DNA of 64,000 bases. Source: Ophiura sarsii. Lineage: Eukaryota > Echinodermata > Ophiuroidea > Amphilepidida > Ophiuridae. A program made the position numbers and the translations under genes. Position 1 is the stretch's first letter. Every line of letters begins with the position of its first letter. The stretch is taken from positions 31,021,677-31,085,676 of the forward strand of contig CM069456.1 in NCBI GenBank assembly GCA_035610835.1, in the 5' to 3' direction. Under the pieces are notes generated by a model that was not told the DNA's origin, made no database searches, and worked only from the letters and a program-made list of their open reading frames with translations. This document shows positions 10,848 through 22,532 of this stretch, piece after piece.

Positions 10848-11901
10848 CAGTCCAACCCCAGTTATCCTGACATGATGGGACCAAGCAACGGCCTGATAAG
10901 TGGAAAATCTGGATAACAGGCATGATGATGAATTTGTAGGAAAAAACCTGAATAGCCTGAAAAGGTGCGTGAAATCAGCTAATATAAAGGCCAAAAACGG
11001 GCTGAAAATAAAAGAAAGTGCGGAAATTTGGAAAACAAAATAGCCTGAATTCAGGCAAAAGCCTGAACATAATCATGCCTGGGATAAGCAATTGATGTGT
11101 AATTCTGCATTGACCTTCCTGAAGCACTCAATTTGGACAATAGAAGGGTTCTGAATCCCGGTGGTTTCAGTCAACATTGACTTTGGGTACGCATGATCGT
11201 TCCAAAAATCGCGAAAAAGGGGGGTTTTCCGTACCATGTCCGCGGCCATTCCACGGACATTTATGTCCGCGATTTCCCAAAATAAGGGGTGTTTTTTGAA
11301 ACTATGTCCGCGATTTCCAATAACAAGGGGTCGTTTTGGAAGCTATGTCCGCGATTTCAACAAATTAGGGGTGTTTTTTTGAGAGGCTATGTCCGCGAGG
11401 AAGAAAAACAAATAGAATGAGCTTTGTGTCATATCAAATTGTCCTGGGAATAGGAAAAAGGGGTATTTTGAACCAGATGTGTCCGCGTTTTTGCGCAAAA
11501 AGGGGGGATATTTAGAAAGTGTCCTTGAAATAGTGAAAAAAGGGGGGTTATTTTCAGACAAAATGTCCGTGTTTTTGTGCGAAAAAGGGGGTCAAATTAG
11601 CAAAATTGTCCGCGAAACGCCGTAAATAGGGGGGTATTTGAAGATCCTGGAACGATCATGTGTTACCCCTCTGAATACGAAGAGAGAACACCGGGTTCTG
11701 AATGAGGGTATTTACAGTGACAATGAACTATGTAAGCAGTAAACAGCATTACCATCTTCAAAAGATGACCTTCCAATGCTTCACAGTGTGAAAATGCTTC
11801 ACAGTGTGAAAATAAGGTGATTAGGTTGTTTCTTTGGGATCATTCAGCCAGATAACAGAGTTATCTGGATAAAAAGGGTTCGGAAAACTGGTGTTGGACT
11901 C
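10848..11901. mobile_element. Pogo/Tigger-like non-autonomous element, interrupted
   Basis: Left tip CAGTCCAACCCCAGTTATCC and right tip (complement) GAGTCCAACACCAGTTTTCC, with TA on both sides. CAGT...CCAGTTATCC tips are typical of pogo/Tigger families. No transposase frame is seen. A second element (11185-11668) is inserted inside. Confidence 0.65.
11185..11668. mobile_element. Nested MITE built of ATGTCCGCG repeats
   Basis: Terminal inverted repeats GGGTACGCATGATCGTTCCA (11185-11204) and its near-complement at 11648-11668. The inside is a run of roughly 55-60 base units each with TGTCCGCG(A) plus a G-rich AAAAAGGGG block. Not CRISPR-like: spacers share sequence and length drifts. Confidence 0.7.
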
Positions 11902-12495
11902 TACATGATTATATTATCAAGGTGTATACAAATAGTTTGGTATTACTTTTATATAAACAACTATTTTTAACATTTTATGATTGCATAGTGCTTTTAGCTT
12001 AACTGTCTAAAATCATAACTGAAAATAATTAACAAAGAGAATAATGTCACTAAATAGTTCCTGAGAAATCCTTAAGATAACCTTAGTTGACTACCTTTCA
12101 ACCTTCAATAATCAATTAAATACATTCGAGTCAATTGTAATAATTAAAGTGGACATTTTCATGAAATTAATTTTTCTTGCTCTATCAAAATCTTGTTTTT
12201 GCACATACCTATAGTTAAATTTATAATTTGTGTTTCTTTACATAGACCATAAATGCTGGAAAGCAATTTCCAGTATGTATGCATAGACCATCATCTATCA
12301 CCTATTTATAGTAATAAATATTCCTGTATTGTTATCTAAAACAACTGCACAAAATAATGTAGCACAAACATGTCTACTTTTCATCTTCACACAAATCATA
12401 TTTTGGGTGAGATTTTGTTTTGCAGCCTTCAAAATAAAAATCCTTTTGCCGAGATGCAACAAAGTATCTTTGTATGTCCAATTAAATATTTTAAA

Positions 12496-12868
12496 TAGGC
12501 TAAAATAACCTCTGACCCTAAAAGGTCAAATATAGACCATTGCTCAAAATTAAGTCTGGCCTAACTTTAAGCCTGGATTAGTTAATCTAGTTTTTGTGAA
12601 AGTGAAATTTAAGTTAAGCCATGCTGGTGGCTTAACTAAGTCAGGCTTAAGTTAGGCCAGGCTTAAGTTAGGCCAGGCTTAAGTTACTGTAAAAGTAGAA
12701 ATTTTCGCGAGGTTTTTATCCGCGAAAATATAAACTTGCGAAAATTATTGACTTCCATTGACTTTTGTGAATGGAATAGCGAAATGCCTGTTATGACCAT
12801 TTTCGTGAAAATATCTTATCGCGAAAATATTGACTTTTACAGTAAACTAACTTTGTGAATTCGGGCCT
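12496..12868. mobile_element. PIF/Harbinger-like MITE, interrupted
   Basis: Right end reads TTGTGAATTCGGGCC and the left part CCTCTGACCCTAAAAGG; the same two signals occur in opposite order at 27112-27310 just before a Myb/SANT-like gene. Interior has tandem AAGTTAGGCCAGGCTT units. A second MITE is nested at 12675-12844. Confidence 0.55.
12675..12844. mobile_element. Nested MITE with TACTGTAAAAGT ends and CGCGAAAA motifs
   Basis: Ends TACTGTAAAAGT and ACTTTTACAGTA, with subterminal TTTTCGCG / CGCGAAAA. TA target likely. Splits the Harbinger-like MITE around it. Confidence 0.7.
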
Positions 12869-13129
12869 TACAGATTGGATGAGGAGAACTAATCCTTATG
12901 TGATCAGTGGTGGCTTATGCATCAGATTTTTTTCTTCTGGTGGGGACAAGGTCAATTTAGGAGGGGGACAGGGACATCATTTAATACACATTAATTCTAT
13001 GGGGCGCATGGCCAATTTATAGGAGCGACAGAGGGGTTCATGAAATGTAGGGGGCGGCACATCCTCCCCTTTTCCGCTGCCTTTGTATTTGATCACCAAA
13101 ACAAGTGTATAATGCAGATCAATCATAGT

Positions 13130-13316
13130 TAAACAAATTCCATATAATATAAACAAATTCCATATAATCAAATTCCATATAAACAAATTCCATATAAACA
13201 AATTCCATATAAACAAATTCCATATAATCAAATTCCATATAAACAAATTCCATATAAAAAAATTCCATATAAACAAATTCCATATAAACAAATTCCATAT
13301 AAACAAATTCCATATG
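13130..13316. repeat. Minisatellite, 15-base AAACAAATTCCATAT unit
   Basis: About a dozen tandem copies, some with an ATC or AT change at the joint. It creates spurious open frames on the minus strand (YMEFV repeats), not genes. Confidence 0.9.
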
Positions 13317-13844
13317 GCCTAAGTAATAATATAAAGAGTGTGAAATTGCATTGTATCATTGTAAATTGTGACACATGGAATCTGATCAAACAATGATACA
13401 AAATGATAATGAAGTTCAGATATAATTAGAGAATTTGAGGGCAACGTTATGTCTGTCTGTGGCACAATTATTGATTAGTCAATGTTCACTTTATGGGTTA
13501 TTGAGATATATGGTCAAAATGGAAGTTTTCAATATTTTAATCAATAATTAATGATTGATAATTGATTTTTTTTAAAATTCTTGTGAAATGTTTTCTAAGA
13601 TGCAAGTGCTAGTTGTTACAACCGACATAACATGGCCCAAAACTCTCTATTATACAGAAAATCCGGCCAATTTGGCTAAAGCATGGTCCAATTACATCAA
13701 AATGTGCTTGTTTGTTATTTCATCTCAAGCAGGAGTAAACAATGAAAGAGAAAAAGTTCTGCCCATGCTCAGTGAAAGGTAAATTTGCATAAATTCAGGT
13801 TAAGTTTAAATTCAGTTTAAGGTCAAGCAGGTAAACATACTACA

Positions 13845-14400
13845 ATAGACATTATTCATAATTGGCAATTTCAGGCTAAAGAGGGAGACATACTTGATGT
13901 GACGTCACTAATCACTTGTGACATAATTTACCACGGTTGGCCTCGCTTTCGTTATGATTAGTGACGTCACATCGAGTATAGCGTGTTTTTATTAAGCAAA
14001 CCGGCTTTTACCCGTCTTATAAAAAGCAGGATAAAAGCCGGTTGCTCGTGTGAGAGACGTGTTTTTATTGCCGTACGACATTTACAGTGCGCTAGTCTGA
14101 TGTACCCATTTCCGCTTACCATCGGCAAACGCGCTGAGCTGGAACCGTGCGTGTTTATACTGACGAAAGTCTGCTTTTCCTAACCGGTTTCAACCGCTAT
14201 TATCCTTGGTTTCGAAGGATAAAAGGCATCTAAAATCCAGGAGAAAAAACCCGGTATGAGCGGGCAAATGCCGGTGGTGGTGTGTTTTTACTGGGGGATT
14301 TTAATCCGTTAGCAGTCATATGCCTGCTTTTTTTCTTCAGTAAAATACGCTGTATGTCTCCCTTTCTAGCCTGAAATCGCCAATTATGAATAACGTCTAT
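13845..14400. mobile_element. MITE with 48-base ends and paired TGACGTCA sites
   Basis: Inverted ends at 13845-13892 and 14353-14400 differ at only a few positions. ACA on both sides may be the target duplication. Exact TGACGTCA (CRE consensus) lies at 13900-13907 and 13962-13969 as arms of an inner palindrome. No transposase. Confidence 0.75.
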
Positions 14401-14460
14401 ACAACTTACATAAATGCAATGATGGCTGATCAGTTTCAAATTGTTGATGCAAAACAAAGG

Positions 14461-14690
14461 CCAAGAGCCAAGAATTTAAGAACTACCTGATCAGCCACAT
14501 TGCTGACCAGATCACAATTATTGAAAACAAAAAGACAGATTTCAAGAGTAATTTAAAGAAGGTTGGCACTTGGCAGACAGTATTGGAACAGTTCAAAGCC
14601 AAGTATGGCAATGCCAGGGATTTGGCCGCTTTGAAAACCGTATGGAAAAATACACAAGGGTTTGGCGAAGAAGGAGGCTTCTCAACATAG
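14461..14690 (+). pseudogene. Myb/SANT-like DNA-binding domain fragment (copy A)
   Basis: Reads ENKKTDFKSNLKKVGTWQ, FKAKYGNARDLAALKTVWKN in one frame, then stops. The spacing matches the three-helix Myb/SANT-like domains found in PIF/Harbinger accessory proteins and in MSANTD-type host genes. Close kin to the fragment at 27412-27700. No start codon in frame nearby; treated as a relic. It abuts the MITE ending at 14400. Confidence 0.6.
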
Positions 14691-16261
14691 GATAGACACT
14701 ATGCTCACTGAGTATACATGCTGGTATGTAGATTGGTACTCTAGAACCTATTAAGGCCTAAATGGCCTATTGTATCGTTACATCATCGCATTCAATTACA
14801 AAACATGCGAGTTGCGGGTGTGTTTTTATTCAAGGAACTCAAAGGTTGCCCTATAATCTTTCGAAAAATGATCAAAATATATTTTTCCAAAAAACTTAGG
14901 CCTAGGTCAAACTGAATACAACTTATACGTGATTTGTTCAAAAAATAACGTTCTAGTGTTAATAATAATCGGTATATTTGAGAAAAATGTGATAATTTTA
15001 GATTTACAAAAAAGGTGAAAACATGCTAGAACAAAGTAATTCATATTTTTCCTGGGAAGTTTAAACTATAGACATGTTGTTCCTATTGATTCCAATATCC
15101 AAATTAATCGGAAAATGATGTTCTTTGATGATATATATTTGCATTTCTAGAGTATAGTAGTTCAGTAGGAATTGCACAGGTATGTAGTCAAGTGGATATC
15201 TTGTTCACAGTCGTGTCGTGCAGTATGATTGCTGAGATTTGTACCAGTGCCCATTCATGAATGTATTGTATATGCTTGCTCAACTGATGATGTTTGCACC
15301 CCGCAACACGCATACTTATATAATAGTACAATAGTTTCTTGTCCCTTCATTCGATTGTCCCTGATTAAGGGAAGTATCAACCCTATTATTTTGATGATCA
15401 ACTTTTGCTTCTAAGTTTGAGAATATTGAATAAAAGTATATAAAAGTATACATTTATAGAAGAAATCCGATGGTGATATCAATGTGATACCAAATAAACT
15501 AAATTTTGAGAAATGAACCACCCCAAATTTTTCAGACAGCATAACTATAAAATAAAAAATGGTAATTTGTTCTAATATAAATTTGTGTAAACAAGACAAT
15601 TTTGTCTAGGATCATTTTTTTTCTTTTTCCAAAATAAGGCTTAGTTTGGGAAATATTGCTAAAAACATCGGAAAAGTGTAAAAAGTCTTGTTTTTTTGCA
15701 TACATTTCGCTAGAAATGGATGCATATCTCGAGTTTAAAATCCATAATCGAAAAAATAATAAAAAAATCGCTCCTACTGCTGGAAGTCCTCTACACAATG
15801 GTAGTAAAAGCTTACCTGATAGTTTGATATTTTTTAAACTTATGTTGTCTGAAAAATCAAGGATTTTCTTCAAAGCGTGACACTGAGAAATCGCCGGTTT
15901 TGTAAAAAATATCAGCATGGAGAGCCGATTTTCAGTCCGTTTTCCCTTATTGTGAAATCATCAATCATGGTATTTATGCCAAGTGAGGACAAAATCACGA
16001 TATCTGTCAAAATCCCCCCCCCCCCCCAAAAAAAAAAAACACACCCCACCAACGTATGGGTTTCCTGTACTAATGACATGCTGCAATATCCAAACAAAAA
16101 ATGTTAAATCCATTAACAATCTAATTAAAATTTAGAACAACACAAACGCAGTACAAAGATGATCACGCCTGAAAATATCACATTTATGGTTGTGCGCACT
16201 TCATGCAACGTACGCAACGCACTGCTTCATGTATTTGTTCAAATATTGATCTACCAATATC
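14691..16261. other. Non-coding, one weak inverted pair
   Basis: No gene supported. 15527-15546 (TTTTTCAGACAGCATAA) is mirrored at 15841-15857, suggesting an old inverted-repeat element of about 330 bases. A short C run and A run lie at 16015-16040. Confidence 0.5.
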
Positions 16262-16402
16262 GTATAATCAGTTCCAAATTGGCGAGAAATATTTGTTTTT
16301 CTATCTCTCTGTGCGCAAAAGAAATCCAAGCGTATGCATGAAATTATTCATTCGCTACTGTAAGAAGGCTTTGCCAATTTGGAACTGATCAAACTATTAT
16401 AG
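16262..16402. mobile_element. MITE, TAGTTTGATCAGTTCC family, copy 2
   Basis: Ends share ATCAGTTCCAAATTGGC with its complement at 16377-16402; same family as 8937-9125, though the left tip has lost part of the TAGTTTG. Confidence 0.65.
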
Positions 16403-17915
16403 GCTAGTAAGTTTTTATTTTTCTTCAAAAACCCAAATATTAAATTTTATGTTTGTTCTTTATTTTCAGAATGCCAAGATAAAAAAGTAAGAAGAAAACA
16501 TGGTCAACAAGTGACAGAAAGCGAGCGTTGACTGATGAGAACATAGCGCCTGTCTCTGAAAGGAAGGTATGTTTCCACATAAATTATTTGTACTGGTATA
16601 ATATGCTTTTGAAATCCATGCCATTCGGCTTGTTTCCCATAATCATACCCTAACAAGACATACAAAAATAATCATTTCAGCCCTTTAGACGGCAAAAAAA
16701 CACACCAACCCTGTTGTACGGGCAAACAAACCTCTCAGGTAGGGTCGGTCAGTCTGTTTCATGGGTGAAAAGACCTGTCAAGTAGGGTCGGTCGGGCGTG
16801 TGTTTTTTTAAAACCTAAAATGTCACCAAAACCTGCAAAATCGGGAAAACATTAAAAAACCAATTGTAGTTGTATTTTTCCAACAAAAAAGGTTAAAAAA
16901 GTCCTCTGTTAGCTTGGATTAGCAAAAAAACCAAACAAAAAAATCGCACACCTCATAGCCTATTCTAAAAATATATATAAAAATAAATTGCACAGCACTT
17001 AGCTTTTTGCAAAATGTTTCTGAGAAAAACTTTCTTCTTTGTTTTGCCTAATATTGTAAGCCAGTATTGGAGAGTATACTTAAAAATAATCAACACTGAT
17101 TTTGCTCATTAATGTTTTTCAGCTAAAGAATGCTCCAGAACCGGAAGATATCACCTTGGAGAAGACAGAGAATTTCATTGTCAACTTGAAGCAACTCCAA
17201 GGTGGCATTTTCGAAGCAGCGTGCTGCGCAAAGTATGGTGAAGGGAAATTGATTGTATTGGAAGAAGGAGCAGAAGGTTGGGCAACAAAACTGAGCATGA
17301 TGTGCACGCTTTGTGAACAAAAGACACAATTTTGGACATCCGCTTCTTTGGCTTCTGGCAAGGGGAAAATGATCAACAGGTGAATGTTTTATTTTTTAAA
17401 TGTTATTCATTCATTTTGTTTTTTCATGCATGAAAAAACAAATGAAAAAAGTATACTCTAGGTACAAGAATGTTCCAGTATGGACAATACTATTATAGTC
17501 GGATTCATAATTGAACGAACATATTGAACCAGCGTATTGCGTACATTGCGTGCACAACCATAAGCGTGATAATTTCAGGCGCGATCATCTTTGTGCTGCG
17601 TGCGTGTTGTTCATTCAATTATTAATTGGGCTATAGTTATCCCCTGTTTGTTCATGCAATACAGAAAATAGATTGTTTTAATTTTATAGCACATGTATGA
17701 GGCGATCAAAAATAATAATTAAAAAACGATTTTTTAAAAAAAAATCCATACAATCTTTATCAACAAAATGGTTACAAAATGATTTTAAAAAATAGTTTAA
17801 AAAAAATCAAAAAATATCAACAATTTAAAAAAAAATTGTATAAATATTCTTTAGGATATATCCATGGTAAAAATAATGTTTAGACTGTTTCACAACTTTC
17901 ACATGTTTGCATTGC

Positions 17916-18249
17916 CAGTGGTGGCGCCACAGGGGGCATGGGGCATTTGCCCCCCCCCAAATATATTTCCTGCCCCCCCCCCCCCAAATAATTTCAAAAA
18001 GGTTAAAATTTGACAAAATTTGACAATTTTAGCATAAAATATCAAGTTTTGACGCACGGCGCGCACATTTTATTACAATATTAGGTATAATTAGATCAAA
18101 TTTTGAAATTTGCTTACCAAATTAGTTAAAATTAGACAAAAATTGGCAGTTTTAGCGTAAAATGGCAAAAAAATGTGCACACACTTTTTAATTCTTGCCC
18201 CCTTGTTGCCACCCCCTTCCCCAAATGTATGATGCTGGTGCCGCCACTG
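17916..18249. mobile_element. hAT-like MITE in intron
   Basis: Tips CAGTGGTGGCGCCA and TGGTGCCGCCACTG; flanks TGCATTGC (17908-17915) and TGCATTGA (18250-18257) are a 7-of-8 target duplication, as expected for hAT. Interior has C-rich stretches near 17950 and 17977. Confidence 0.8.
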
Positions 18250-18751
18250 TGCATTGAGGGCTATGGATATTTGCTAATTTAAGAGCCAAGGATTTGAACT
18301 ACTGCTACTATATTTTATATTCCACTTGCAGGAAATTGACATTGGGCATGAGATCCATAGGAAAAGGCTATTCTGCGACTGTTTCGTTGTCTGGACTGCT
18401 TGACTTGCCGCCACCTGTGTCTAGAGGCCCCTGGGCAAAGCACACAGGTGTTCTTCTAGAAAAGGTATAGATTTCAATATCTTAAATTTAATTTTAAAAA
18501 AAACCCCGTTATAGTACCTGGACCGCTACATGAAGTGTCATTGTATGTCTCGGTTATAGTCTGCTATTGAAGTTGGTGACTTCATGTACAAATGTAGATC
18601 AGTTACCTTTAATGATCCCTAGATTCTTGTTGAAATTTACCTGTGTTTGTGACCCCCTAAATGACCCCTGTATTCCAAGTCCAAGTTCCATGAAAAAAGT
18701 ATGTTGATACATACACCGACAAATGTTATCATTTTGGGTCAATTACCATAA

Positions 18752-19685
18752 TATTATTCCTAATAAGCGCCCAGGGCGAATAGCAAAGTCATTTTGGATG
18801 GGCGGTTATTTGTTACACAATTACTGCCATTACATTATGTTCCCACTCCCTTAACACTTTTGGACTGGTAATTTTACATTTCACTGGTACTAAATCATCT
18901 AAGGATGTGTCTATTTCCCACTATGGGGTCCAATTAAAAGACTGCAAAGGACATAATTGTGCCCCAAGGGCATAAACCAACCTTCATAATCCTAAAAATG
19001 GACCACATAGTCAGCGGTTGACAAAATCTTAGATGATTTATTACCGGCGAAATGTAAAAAAAGTGTAAAGGGATGGGAACGTAATATAATTTTGCTAAGT
19101 TTTAGAATTCAACAATGTTGAGTAGCACATTCATACACCAAAGAGGCTATGGCAGCCATATTTGATGAATACATTCATACCACACACCTGGTTATGTTAA
19201 AGTTAGGGGTCTTTATTCCAAACACTGCATGAGTGTTTACTTTTGGGCAAACTAAAAGTAAATGTAATACTAAACACTTATATGAGCCCAACAATTAAGC
19301 TGTTTTCCACCCAGCCTCTAATCAATAAATGTTCCTTTATATCACAGATGGTGGAAACATCTGTGATTATATTCACTCACTAGGAGCATGCTTTGAGGTC
19401 AATTGGCTGCAAAATGCAAGAAATGTTTAGTTTAGCGTTTACTTTAACATTTACTTTCGAGGCTGTGTATTTTTAAGGTCTTTGTTAATTTAATTCTCGC
19501 CAGTTTGTCTGAGTCTATATATTATTTATTTACTTTTGTGTTTAATATTGCGTTTACTGTTGAGTTTATTTTTAGTTTGTCTAAAAGTGAACGCTCATAA
19601 TTAACTAACATTTAGGGTAGGGTGGGTGGGTATTTAATCGTTAAAAAAAGTAGGGGTGAGCGCTTATTAGTGATAATGCAGTACC
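18752..19685. mobile_element. Inverted-repeat element with CTAATAAGCGC ends
   Basis: Left CCTAATAAGCGCCC and right GAGCGCTTATTAG...ATAATGCAGTACC are mirrored. A second element is nested at 18834-19090 (ends TTATGTTCCCACTCCC and its relative). The right end is partly repeated at 20244-20275 because of the local tandem duplication. Confidence 0.5.
18834..19090. mobile_element. Nested MITE with GTTCCCACTCCCTTAACAC ends
   Basis: Inverted arms also share AAATCATCTAAG / CTTAGATGATTT nearer the centre. Sits inside the larger inverted-repeat element. Confidence 0.6.
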
Positions 19686-20764
19686 TCTATTGACCTTTGA
19701 CCCTACTTATGTTAAAGAAAACGAAATCTAGACGTATAAGATATAAAGTTTTTTGTGTGATGGCTAAGAAAATTGAATAAATCAAAGTAAATTTAATTTT
19801 AATAACTTTTCCATTTTTTGTATCATTAGGTGTTGGAACTTGAGCAAAGTGAGCGAGTAGGCGCTGCAAGACGGTTAAAACGACATCAAATTGCCCATGA
19901 TTACCATTCGCATCCTGGCGTGCAACCTGAAGATGCCATCAAACCTCACACCCTGGCGTGCAACCTGAAGATGCCATCAAACCTGACAGCTACATCGATA
20001 ATTTACAATTCGATGTAGCTGTCAGTATTGATGGCAGTTGGAAGAACAGGGGCTTTAAGTCCCATCACTGTTTTACTACCATCATCAGTACAGACACGGG
20101 GGAAATTTTAGATACAGTATATCTTTGCAACTTTTGCCCGTAAGTATTATTGTAAATTGTTAAAAGTTATGATTAAAAACTGTTTCTGTTTTAAGTTCTA
20201 TTTAAACATCAAAAAGAGGAGGAAAAAGTCACAGAATTCATGAGCGCTTATTAGGGATAATGCAGTACCTCTAATGATCTTTGACACCACTCATCTTAAA
20301 ATCGAGACGTATAAGATATCATTTTGTGTGTGTGATGTCTGAGAAAATTGAATAAATCAAAGTAAATTTCATTTTAATAAATTTTCCATTTTTTTATCAT
20401 TAGGTATTGGAACTTGAGCAAAGTGAGCGGGTACGTGCTGCTAGACGCTTAAAACGACATCAAATTGCCCACGATTACCATTCACATACTGGCGTGCAAC
20501 CTGAAGATGCCATCAAACCTGACAGCTACATCGATAATTTACAATTCGATGTAACTGTCAGTATTGATGGCAGTTGGAAGAACAGGGGCTTTAAGTCCCA
20601 TCACTGTGTTACTACCATCATCAGTGCAGACATTTTAGATACAGTATATCTTTGCAACTTTTGCCCGTAAGTATTATCGTAAATTGTTAAAAGTTATGAT
20701 TACAAACTGTTTCTGTTTTCGAGTTAAACATCAAAAAGAGGAGGAAAAAGTGGCAGAATTCATA
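19657..20764 (+). repeat. ~550-base tandem duplication including an exon
   Basis: Unit 1 (about 19657-20240) and unit 2 (about 20241-20764) share intron flank, acceptor, whole exon, donor and the first ~95 bases of the next intron. Unit 1 has an extra 37-38 base copy of CAACCTGAAGATGCCATC and context; unit 2 lacks 9 bases of the T-G-E codons. So the pair diverged after duplication. Confidence 0.85.
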
Positions 20765-20766
20765 AA

Positions 20767-21083
20767 TAAAAATATAGACCAGGCGTGAAGCCACCCCTAT
20801 AACTAGGTGCAGGGTAAGCTGCAGAGGCACTGCAGGTTACCAGCTTCTCAGCAGGTTGGTCACTTTTTGCTAAAAAATCAGGAAGGCTATTTTAATCTTG
20901 TCCAGGACTGCTGTAGTGTCCTAGTGGTGGTTCTAGGGGCAATATCGGCGGATCGCAAATCGACACCAAATCCTAGGCACCAAATAAGGAATGAGTTTTA
21001 TTTGATTTTCTAATATGTGCTTGTTTCTGTCAGCATAAAGTAAATTTAAGGACTTCATTTTGGTATTTCATTTTTCTTTTTAG
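20767..21083. other. Intron, nothing recognised
   Basis: Rest of the intron after the duplicated exon; no inverted ends, tRNA boxes or coding domain noticed. Confidence 0.4.
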
Positions 21084-22532
21084 TGAGTGTGAAAAGAGAA
21101 AATTGCTGAATATGGACACAGCTTCATTGGAGTATCTCACGTGGATTGTAGAATATCTCCCCATCTGCCAACAAAACTTTAATGGCAGTTCCCAAGCAAT
21201 GGAAACTGAAGGTGTACGTCGTCTGTATGAAAGGTATGTTATTTATTATTACATAATCAAATTTATGTGACCATCCACCAAAATTAGGACCGGTCAGAAG
21301 TCAAGAGAAATTGGTTCTGAGTTAAAGAGCAACATCGTCGAAGGAGTAAAATTTTACCAAAATGAAATGTTTACAGATTCTATTAAGTTTAGAAATAATT
21401 CAAATTCTCCACCTATTACTAACATAAATGATAGACATTTGAATGCTTTCCATTTCAAAGTATTACACTCGGTGTGTAGATTTTATTTGATGAACACACC
21501 TTTATTCTACACACATACAGCATTGAAGCTTTAGGTTAACATTCCAGGTATAGGTGTGGGGGTTTGCTTATTTGTGATGGATAATCACATATTTATAGGA
21601 CATTCTGTGTGAAGACTGCTTATAATGATATCATTGAATAAATATTGTGCATCAAATTTGTCTGTGGACTACAATAATACACAGTCATACTCATGCGTAA
21701 TTAAAATGCAAAATCAAAACCAACCGAAATTTGGATGAACATACATCTAGTCTACTGCCAATATAAAGTGAATACCAAATCATGATCACCTCTTTACATG
21801 GAAGTGTTCCATATTTTAATATACTAATATCTCCTTTGTAGATCCAATGAGACCAATCTCAGGTACACAACCTTCATTGGAGATGGCGATTCCAAATCAT
21901 ACATGGCAATTAAGAGAATGAGGCCCTACGGAGATGTAAGCATAACAAAGGAAGAATGCGTGGGCCACGTAGCCAAGCAGATGGGACACAAGGGTACAGC
22001 GTCTTAGAGAGAGGATGGCAGGTATGTTATTACATGTTATTGAGAATGAAATTATAGAATTACCAGAAAATATATTTGAACAATGTGTTACTTGTAAGCT
22101 TTCAGAAAACAATGAAAGTCCAACAAATAGAGATGACAATGAAATGCCTTCTTGATGCATCATGCGCGCTCCCACTTACGAAATTGAAAGATCCGTCGTT
22201 TATTATTAGTAAAGTTAATGACTGTAGCCTATTTAAAATGGGGTGGAATTCCCTCATCAGTGAGTATAATATTATTTAATAATTTACAAACACTTGCAAA
22301 ATCAATTTACAATCCGGGTCGGTCGTGTGTGTCGATATCTGGGATTTAATTAATTAATTGGTGCTCCTTACCAAGGGGATATTGTCAGAAACACTTAGCA
22401 ACCAGTCAACCATGGATGCGATCGTGTGGGAGCACAACTCGATGAGCGAGCCTCTTATTTTATCGGTACAGAGTCGTCCGTGGCTCTATAATCATACGTT
22501 GAGCACCGCGGTGTCGCATTACAAATATAAAT

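Larger units (their letters stand above)
16471..22021 (+). pseudogene. Split gene with Mutator-like transposase domain, broken
   Basis: Exons read as 16471-16566, 17123-17379, 18332-18464, 19830-20139, 20404-20666, 21084-21233 and 21842-about 22021, with GT/AG borders and matching phases. Recognisable pieces: SLSGLLDLPPP, then SIDGSWKNRGFKSHH, CQQNFNGSSQAMETEGVRRL, LRYTTFIGDGDSKSYMAI and CVGHVAKQMG, the order seen in invertebrate proteins annotated with the Mutator-like transposase domain. Damage: codon 4 after the first ATG is TAA (16480-16482); exon 19830 carries a 37-38 base internal duplication that shifts frame; that exon is itself duplicated at 20404; and the last exon shifts frame after MGH near 21985, where a one-base difference would resume the expected K/R-rich run. 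Family role: DNA transposition, inferred. The domesticated status of related genes is unknown to me. Confidence 0.75.

Noticed and set aside
11185..11668. Possible CRISPR-like array of TGTCCGCG repeats
   Set aside because: Eukaryotic intron-rich context, spacers are similar to each other, unit length drifts, and the block is bounded by MITE-type inverted ends.
12977..13313. Minus-strand frames encoding repeated YMEFV / WNLFI
   Set aside because: Simple consequence of the 15-base minisatellite; no non-repeat coding sequence attached.
17119..17376. Minus-strand frames opposite the Mutator-domain exon
   Set aside because: Shadow of the plus-strand exon, which has splice sites and family-like sequence.
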